Assembly: GCA_002917075.1 (NCBI GenBank)
Contig: NTMA01000005.1
Location: forward strand, 558,001 to 622,000
Direction: 5' to 3'
Length of the DNA: 64,000 bases
From: Hawksworthiomyces lignivorus
Taxonomy: Eukaryota; Ascomycota; Sordariomycetes; Ophiostomatales; Ophiostomataceae
The translations under genes and the position numbers were made by a program. Below the pieces are notes generated by a model, which worked only from the letters and a program-made list of their open reading frames with translations, was not told the origin of the DNA and ran no database searches. Of this stretch, positions 57,896 through 64,000 are shown in pieces (position 1 is the stretch's first letter; each line of letters begins with the position of its first letter).

Positions 57896-60296
57896 TCAGT
57901 CGTCTAAGATGTTGTCATCGATATCTAGATCCAGAGATGCAATAATTTCGTCATCTTCCAGGGGCTTATGGAGCATAGGCAGGCCATTCTTAGCCGCGGC
58001 CCGTTGCTGCTGCTGGAGCTTCGCAAGATGAGGTAGAAGTCCACCGCTTTTCTGTGCTCCCAACCGTGGCGTTCCATTAGCTGGTGTGCTGGCACCACTC
58101 GCTACTTGACTCCCTGGTTGGCTGGCTGTGGATTTCTTGTCTGGTGTACCAGAATCATTCACATCGTGAACGAACTTGGCCCGGGTCTTCACGCGTCGCG
58201 AATGATCTTCATCGACGTCTTCGCCGAGCTCGATCCTGCGCTCAATTTCCCGCGCCTTCTTTCGCTCCCTCAGCTGCGCCTTACGCACAGCTTCTGCATT
58301 GCGACGCCGGTTTTCAGCATTTAGTTGTGCAAGACGCTCCTGCTGCGATATGCCGCTATTGGACTTGGATGTCGGCGTTAGCGATGTCTTAAATGCTAGA
58401 CGTGGCGTCTCCAAGTTTTCGAGCTCCTCCTGCAGTTGTGACACTCGCTCAGCGTTGCCCAGTGCTTTCGCCTCCTTGATAGCATATTCCAATCTCATGC
58501 GGTCAACACCGTTGAATCGGTTTTTGAGCTCTTGCTGGCGGTTGACTTTGTCCACAAGCTCCTGCTCGGTCCACTGACGTCCGATGAGCTTGTTAATATC
58601 GTCTGCCTTGTTGAGGAGGATCCCCTTTTTGGGTATTGTCACACCATCAGCGTGGCAAACTTTCTGATACCGAGACCACTCGGACTAGAAAAGTTTAGTA
58701 TTGCATTCCATTGGCACAAATCAGTTTCGGTTCTTTGGAGCTCACTTCTGTAAAAGCACTATCAGAACAAGACAGGAAGGGCCACTCCTTCTGTGCTTTC
58801 CCGTGTGCAGCTATAACATATTGATCGGTGACAATCATCTGTCCCTGGGGTCCTGTAATCGCGTACGGCTTGCCTTTGGTGAAACCTTGCATGAGAGTCA
58901 GAATAGGGCTCGCTATTTTGCTTCAGTCTTAAAAAAACCACGTTCTGTTTCCACGTACCCTTGACGATTGCCATTCGATACACAGGCTCATGTGTTTCGG
59001 GGTCGGGACCAATTGAAATCCGGACAAAGGTACCCGTGATGGCTCCTTCAAAGCCAGGATAGAAGCAAACCTGGCCGAAACGGCTCCGGCTGAGCCGGAC
59101 CCGTTCAATGTCACGTAGTTCTGTCGTCTGGCTGACTTTGGGCTCTGGGGAGCGAGACTTGCGGGACGGCTTTGCCCATTCCACATCACTGTCGCCGTCG
59201 GCATCGTCCAGCTCCCCGTTCGACTCATCCCGGCCACCACGGGATGACGGTCTATCTTTCCGCCGCTCACGATCTTCTTCTCGCCGCCGATTGCGCTCAT
59301 TCTTTTCGGCCCGGCGGCTCTTGAGGGTATCCATGGCCGAGTTGGTTTCGCCCACTTTGGTACCGCCTAACTTTGTGCGCACACGGGACGTCTTTCGCTG
59401 GCCATTATCTAGATCCGCCGCACTTGCTGACCGTTTCTTCCGCTGTTCATCGTTACTAACGAGTTGGCGGAGAAGCTTGTTTTGGTGGATTCGGTCTTTT
59501 TCCTGAGCTCGCTCTGCAAGAATCTGTTCGCGATCGACCTCGCGCATGCTCATAATTTCCTCTTTTTCTTCGTGGCTGATAAAAAGTCCGTCGACGGGAT
59601 ACTTATTCTCGTCATCGTCTTCGTCATCATTGTGGCCAACTGCACCGCCACGGGCCTTTTTTGCCGGGACAACATCCGCCTCCGAGTCCGAGTCAGACTC
59701 TTCCATAGGTGCTGACTGAAGCGAGCTGGGCGTTGATGGCTGCGATGATCTATTATAGAGTTTAGAAATGGCGTTAGCGACGTCTTCTTGCCTGTGTCTA
59801 AGACAATACTCCACGATCTATTATTCCCGAGAAGCGACTTGAACTTATGTGTAATTTAGAAATGTGGAATAAAAGGAAAGAAAGAAGTCACACAAGGAGT
59901 GTACAAAGAGAGCTTGAACTGAAGTGAATGACACGCATAAACGCGACGACAGGGAAGGAAGATGTAACAGAAAGGCTTCATAAAAGTCACTTACGCCTCT
60001 CCTTCTTCTTCGGAATCATCGTCAGATCGTGCTCGCCGCCTCGCCTTCTTGGTTGGTGGTTTTTTCACGGCTAGCCCCTTAGATCCAGATGCAGTTGCAG
60101 AATCGTTCTTCCCTGCCGATGTCTCGCCTCGTGCTGGTGACTCCGAGCCACCCCGGCTGATATTCATCGGCGCGTCATCATCCTCATCTCCGTTCTCGGA
60201 CGCGTCCGGAGACCTCCTTGTCTTTTCCTGTGGCTCGTCGTCGGACGACATATCGCCACCGGCAAGAGCGAGCAGCTCATCATCAACATCAGACAT
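57896..60296 (-). CDS. RTF1: RTF1, Paf1-complex transcription elongation factor
   Basis: Nuclear factor linking RNA polymerase II elongation to histone H2B ubiquitination. Exons on the minus strand: 60296-59995, 59749-58959, 58885-58746, 58684-57896, giving 673 residues. The N terminus is acidic (MSDVDDELLALAGGD, DDDSEEEGEA); the central KR/E-rich stretch is typical. The Plus3 domain spans about residues 300-430: LRDIERVRLSRSRF, FYPGFEGAITGTFVRI, YRMAIVKGFTKGKPY (joined across an intron), MIVTDQYVIAAHG, and the late SEWSRYQKVCHADG. The C-terminal coiled region ends in DLDIDDNILDD. Intron 1 is 245 bases. It is divergent from COQ7. Confidence 0.95.
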
Positions 60297-60984
60297 CGCA
60301 ACGGTGGTTTTTGGTAAAGATGCGATCGAAGTGAATAAAAGGACTGCTGAAATTCACGTCTCTATGCTACTATAAAAATGCCGTACAAGGAAAGAGAAGC
60401 AGTCTTCGAAATGACTACAGTCGTGGTCCTGAATTCCTGGCGGCTCCAGCTGTGGCGACGTGAAAACAATGCGACGGAAGCTGAGGGAGAATAAACACTA
60501 AAGTTTCGGCTTCAGTTCAACTGTATTCGAGAGTAAAGGTTGTGTAGAAGAGAGTGATCCTTTTCATGGATACTTGATGAATAGAAAGGCGGCTGTGTTT
60601 TATAAAACGTATTGTTCTTTTTCATCAATTCGGGGCGACAATTCAACCTACAGCGTTCTCTAGCTGTCATTGGCCATGCTGCTTCGCCCCCCAAAGGAAC
60701 ATTGCTATAATTATTTTGCGACAACCAAGGGAGCGCTCAGCGCCGGCTGCGGTCAAATAAAATTCCATAGTACCCATTAAAATATTAGTACAGCCAATTA
60801 TATGCGACAATTGCTTCATCGAAAGTGTTCTATGTAGGAGCTCAGTTGTCTGATTATTTGTTCGAGCGATTTGGATTCGCGACGGCGTCAGAAGCAGCGG
60901 TTTACGGTTCTTGGGACACTTGGCCATTTTATTTAGTATCTCGAAAAATAGATACTGAGGAAATATCTCGCCAGCTTAAGAGAA
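60297..60984. promoter_or_regulatory. Divergent promoter region, RTF1 and COQ7
   Basis: A 688-base spacer between two divergent start codons. It is AT-rich in the middle (60500-60800) with no recognised element or gene. Confidence 0.5.
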
Positions 60985-61854
60985 ATGCTGAGACCAGCCC
61001 GCCACCTGCGGGCCCTCTCCGTCTCGCCTTGGGCGGCTCGAGCTTGCCCACAATGCGGGCTGGCAAAGGTTCAGGCTCGCCGGTTTGCAGCTTCGGCCTC
61101 CGGTGTCGATTCTAGCACGGGCGCAGAATCTGCAGAGAAATCCACACAGCCGTCTTCTCAGTCTGCCGCCTCCCCCGCCTCCGGAGCCGAGCCGAAGCGC
61201 AAGCCGCTGACCCAGAAGCAAAGGGACTTTCTTTCGTCTGCAGTGCGTACCTGGAGAGTGCTGCTGGTTGACGGGTAACTGTGTGTCACTAACGAGCGGT
61301 TGGTTTTCGCCTGAATCTAGCTTCGGGTCAACCAGGCCGGTGAGCTGGCCGCCACTTTGATCTATGCGGCACAGAAACCGCTGGTGATTCGCCAGCACCC
61401 GCACCTACGTCCATTGATGCAGCATATGTACGACCAGGAAGTCGGCCATCTGAACACCTTCAACAAGCTGATTGCAAAGCACCGAGTACGGCCGACGGCG
61501 CTGTATCCTCTCTGGTCAGTCTTGGCATCAGGGCTAGGTTGGTCGACGGCTTTTCTGGGCCGCGAAGCAGCTATGGCCTGCACAGAAGCCGTAGAGACCG
61601 AGATCGGTACCCACTACAATGGGCAGATCCGTGAGCTACTGGAGATGGTGACCGAGTGGGAGGAAGAGGGCTATGAAGTCGGGCCAGAACTGTCGGACCT
61701 GATCCAGACTCTGCGACGCATCCGCGACGAGGAGCTGGAGCACCTCGACCATGCCGTCGAGAACGACGCGCAGAAGGCCGAGCCGCACTGGCTGCTGACG
61801 GGTGTCATCCGGGCTGGTTGCCGGGGGGCTATCTGGGCAAGTGAACGTGTCTGA
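60985..61854 (+). CDS. COQ7: COQ7, demethoxyubiquinone hydroxylase
   Basis: Mitochondrial di-iron monooxygenase of ubiquinone synthesis (demethoxyubiquinone to demethylubiquinone). Exons: 60985-61242 and 61321-61854, giving 263 residues. The N terminus is an Arg/Ala/Ser-rich presequence (MLRPARHLRALS). The catalytic part begins FLSSALRVNQAGELAA, formed across the intron. It shows the iron-ligand motifs with EVGHLNTF and the late DEELEHLDHAVE, plus Glu in NQAGELAA. The donor GTGCGT at 61243 is needed to keep LSSA|LRVNQ in frame. Its length is normal for fungal Coq7. It is convergent with eIF3i. Confidence 0.95.
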
Positions 61855-61933
61855 TTCGAGATGGATATTGAATCCTGGAGCAGTACGTACGGCTGGATAG
61901 CCGGTGTTTTGAGCACATACTTTGTACAAATAT

Positions 61934-61939
61934 AATAAA
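61934..61939 (+). terminator. Poly(A) signal AATAAA after COQ7
   Basis: An AATAAA hexamer 80 bases past the COQ7 stop in the 408-base convergent spacer with eIF3i. The spacer shows nothing else. Confidence 0.4.
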
Positions 61940-62262
61940 CATACCACTTTTGAGACGTTTTATTTTCGTTAATGGAACAGAAAAGAGTCCGATGTATACA
62001 ATGCACACAGGAATAGGTGTAGGGAAAAGAACACAAGGACAAACAGATTTTAAATTTTAAGACCCCTGACCAGAATTTCCGAAACGCCATGAATGCTGTA
62101 AGACCAAAGGCCTCATACACACACTCAATCCAACAAGCAGCATGAACCCAAAATCTCACATGTCCCTTCCTCCTGCATTCTATTCCGCCCAGGACCGCAG
62201 TGGCATCATTTGCGGGAAAACAGCAGATAACCAACAGTTCAACAGACCAGGAACGGAGAAAT

Positions 62263-63653
62263 TTATTGCTGCAGTGCCAGCTGGTTGGCCCGCTCCCGCT
62301 CAACTTCGTACATGAAGTCGAAGTATCCTTTGTCGAAATGGTGGATGCGGACATACCCGTCCTCTCCGCCGCTTGCATAACCCTTGCCAGTTGGGTCCAC
62401 GGCAACCGTATTCTGGGCTGATGTTAGTCCTGGAGACCTGCAGCTACCTTTTTGTCTGATATATGATGGAAAGAAGGGCGAAACTCACCAAAGGACCGAA
62501 GTGACCACGAACACGACCAATCTCATCTTCGAAAATCTTGTGGTAGAAACGTGCCTCAAACTTGCCCTGACGCGCCGCAGTCTGAGTGACCTCCATGGCT
62601 GCCTGACCACCACCCAGGATGACGAAGTCCTTCTTGCGCGTTATGCACGCGCTGTTCAGCGGGGTGTCAGCCACGTAGGTCTTCAGGACGGTCAAGTCGC
62701 GAGCAGAGACAAGCTTGGCGGTCTTGTCTTTGGAGGCAGTGATGAAATACGTCCGGTCGGGCGACCATTGAAGGTCGGTCACAGGCATGTTCAACTCGTG
62801 GATGGAGACGTTGTAGATGAGCTCGCCGGTCTATATGAATTAGCCACACGATGCAATAACAATAAAGATCGCCAGGTTGAGCGACGTACCTTGCCGTCGT
62901 ACTGGGAGACAGAGCCATCTTCGTGACCAGCGATGATGTACTTGGATAGGTAGCTCCAGCCAGCAACGGTAGCCTTGCTCTCATCGCAGACAATGGTCAT
63001 GACCTTCTCGTCAGACTGCTCGGCATCCACATCGACCTTGACGTCCAGCACAACGATGGTGCCCAGGTGACCCATGCGCTTCTCAGTCACGCCCAGCAGC
63101 TTAGTGCCATCCTCGTTGAACTCCACACGCTTCACGGCCGTGGGAAAATCCCATGTCTTGAGAAGCTTGCCGGACATGGCGTCCCACAGACGGATGGTGT
63201 TGTCGGCTGAGCCGCTGGCGAGAATCGTAGTTGTTGGGTCCACATCGATGGTCCAGATAGCACCCTGGTGGCCCTGGTATGTGCCCAGACGCTCGCCGTT
63301 GTGAGAAAACCAAGCGCAAATGTGTTGATCTTTGGACACCGAGAAAATCAAGTCGCCATCGTAGTTGTATCTAAATTCGAAAAAGAGAGTGGTCAGCCGA
63401 AGGTCGTTCCTTGCGCTATAGACGCACCTCTGCCTTTCATATGGGAGTCTACTCCCTTGACCGTCACTTAGTCTCGGCCAAACCATAAATCCAAACTCTT
63501 GTATCCTCCTCTGACTGTTTTCGCCCAGATATCCTAATATTTCATGCTTTCCGAGTCTTCGCCTCTCTATTCATCAACCTCGTTTCCATTTTCCTGAACT
63601 TACTTCACTTGCGTGAGAGCACGCTCGTGCCCAGATAGTAAAATGGGCCGCAT
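62263..63653 (-). CDS. TIF34: Translation initiation factor eIF3 subunit i (TIF34)
   Basis: Seven-bladed WD40 subunit of the eIF3 complex that promotes mRNA recruitment to the 40S ribosome. Exons on the minus strand: 63653-63604, 63370-62890, 62830-62489, 62412-62263, giving 340 residues, exactly the family size. It starts [19 protein letters not shown], the conserved eIF3i opening. Blades include [85 protein letters not shown] and the ending [20 protein letters not shown]. Intron 1 is 233 bases. Identification is firm. Confidence 0.97.
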
Positions 63654-64000
63654 TTTAGGAAGATCGGAGAGCGAACTCTAGTATTTCGTTGATAGGGAGG
63701 GTTCGTTGTCGGTGGCCGTACGTATGGCTTGTATTTTATAAAATATCTGGTTTCGTTTCTGGTGCATCAGTGGTTGAAATATTGGTTTTTTTTTTTTTTT
63801 CCCTGGCCGGCAGCGTATCAACCTGCTATTTACTGTGGGGGGTCTTTGTGCGCCGAAATGATTTGGCGGGGCAAATTTGGTCAGGGCGTGGTGCCAGGCA
63901 GCGACACTCGCCTCTGCGTGGAGCTGTCACGTGGCTAATTTTCATGAGTGAGTTTTCTTCTAAGTTAGTCACGTGATAAATATATTGCGACGGTGTGCTT
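63654..64000. promoter_or_regulatory. eIF3i upstream region with two CACGTG boxes
   Basis: CACGTG occurs at 63928-63933 (CTGTCACGTGG) and at 63970-63975 (AGTCACGTGA), 275 and 320 bases before the eIF3i start. A T-run lies near 63786. The window ends here, so these boxes may serve the next gene to the right. Confidence 0.5.

Overview
This window comes from a filamentous ascomycete (Pezizomycotina, probably a Sordariomycete; the species is not recognised). The coding genes carry short spliceosomal introns, mostly 50-110 bases, with GTRNGT-like donors and visible branch points such as CTAAC or CTGAC. Several genes are fungal-specific: RAX2, LCL3, a PDR-type drug pump with fungal motifs, and a DUF8021 secreted protein. 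Spacers are long and rich in homopyrimidine or homopurine runs. No operons, CRISPR arrays, rRNA or convincing tRNA genes were seen. Exon boundaries were worked out by hand from reading frame, splice signals and family similarity, and each listed set of exons gives an open frame.

Layout, left to right. 1-4741 (+): 3' nine tenths of a full-size ABCG/PDR multidrug transporter, cut by the window edge. 5059-7315 (-): secreted type-B carboxylesterase. 10279-12599 (+): ferric-chelate reductase. 12892-13770 (-): ribulose-phosphate 3-epimerase. 14576-16062 (-): 2-oxoglutarate/Fe(II) oxygenase. 18110-20080 (+): allantoate/pantothenate-type MFS permease. 20746-25326 (+): DUF8021 secreted protein, DUF2235 alpha/beta hydrolase and an IFI6/IFI27 (ISG12)-like membrane protein in a row. 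25925-29671 (-): RAX2, followed by about 6 kb with no supportable gene. 35683-37355 (-): LCL3 nuclease. 38135-39388 (-): Arp2/3 subunit 2. 39857-43179 (+): U3 snoRNP protein UTP12. 45319-47491 (+): Baeyer-Villiger-type flavin monooxygenase. 47822-48910 (-): ATP synthase subunit b. 50363-53993 (-): ISWI remodeller. 54990-56033 (+): HAPSTR1/DUF4588-like protein. 56774-57435 (+): voltage-gated proton channel homologue. 57896-60296 (-): RTF1. 60985-61854 (+): COQ7. 62263-63653 (-): eIF3i.

How it fits together. The left half (1-29 kb) is enriched for accessory functions: drug efflux, iron reduction, secreted hydrolase, oxygenase, permease, and hydrolase plus ISG12-like protein. The right half (35-64 kb) is mostly conserved housekeeping genes, often as divergent pairs with short shared promoters (ARPC2/UTP12, ISWI/HAPSTR-like, RTF1/COQ7). 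Several right-hand promoters carry CACGTG boxes. There is no classical biosynthetic cluster (no PKS, NRPS or terpene synthase). The most interesting items are the proton channel with a Lys in place of the third S4 Arg, the DUF2235 hydrolase beside an ISG12-like protein, and the 6-kb gene-poor stretch upstream of RAX2.
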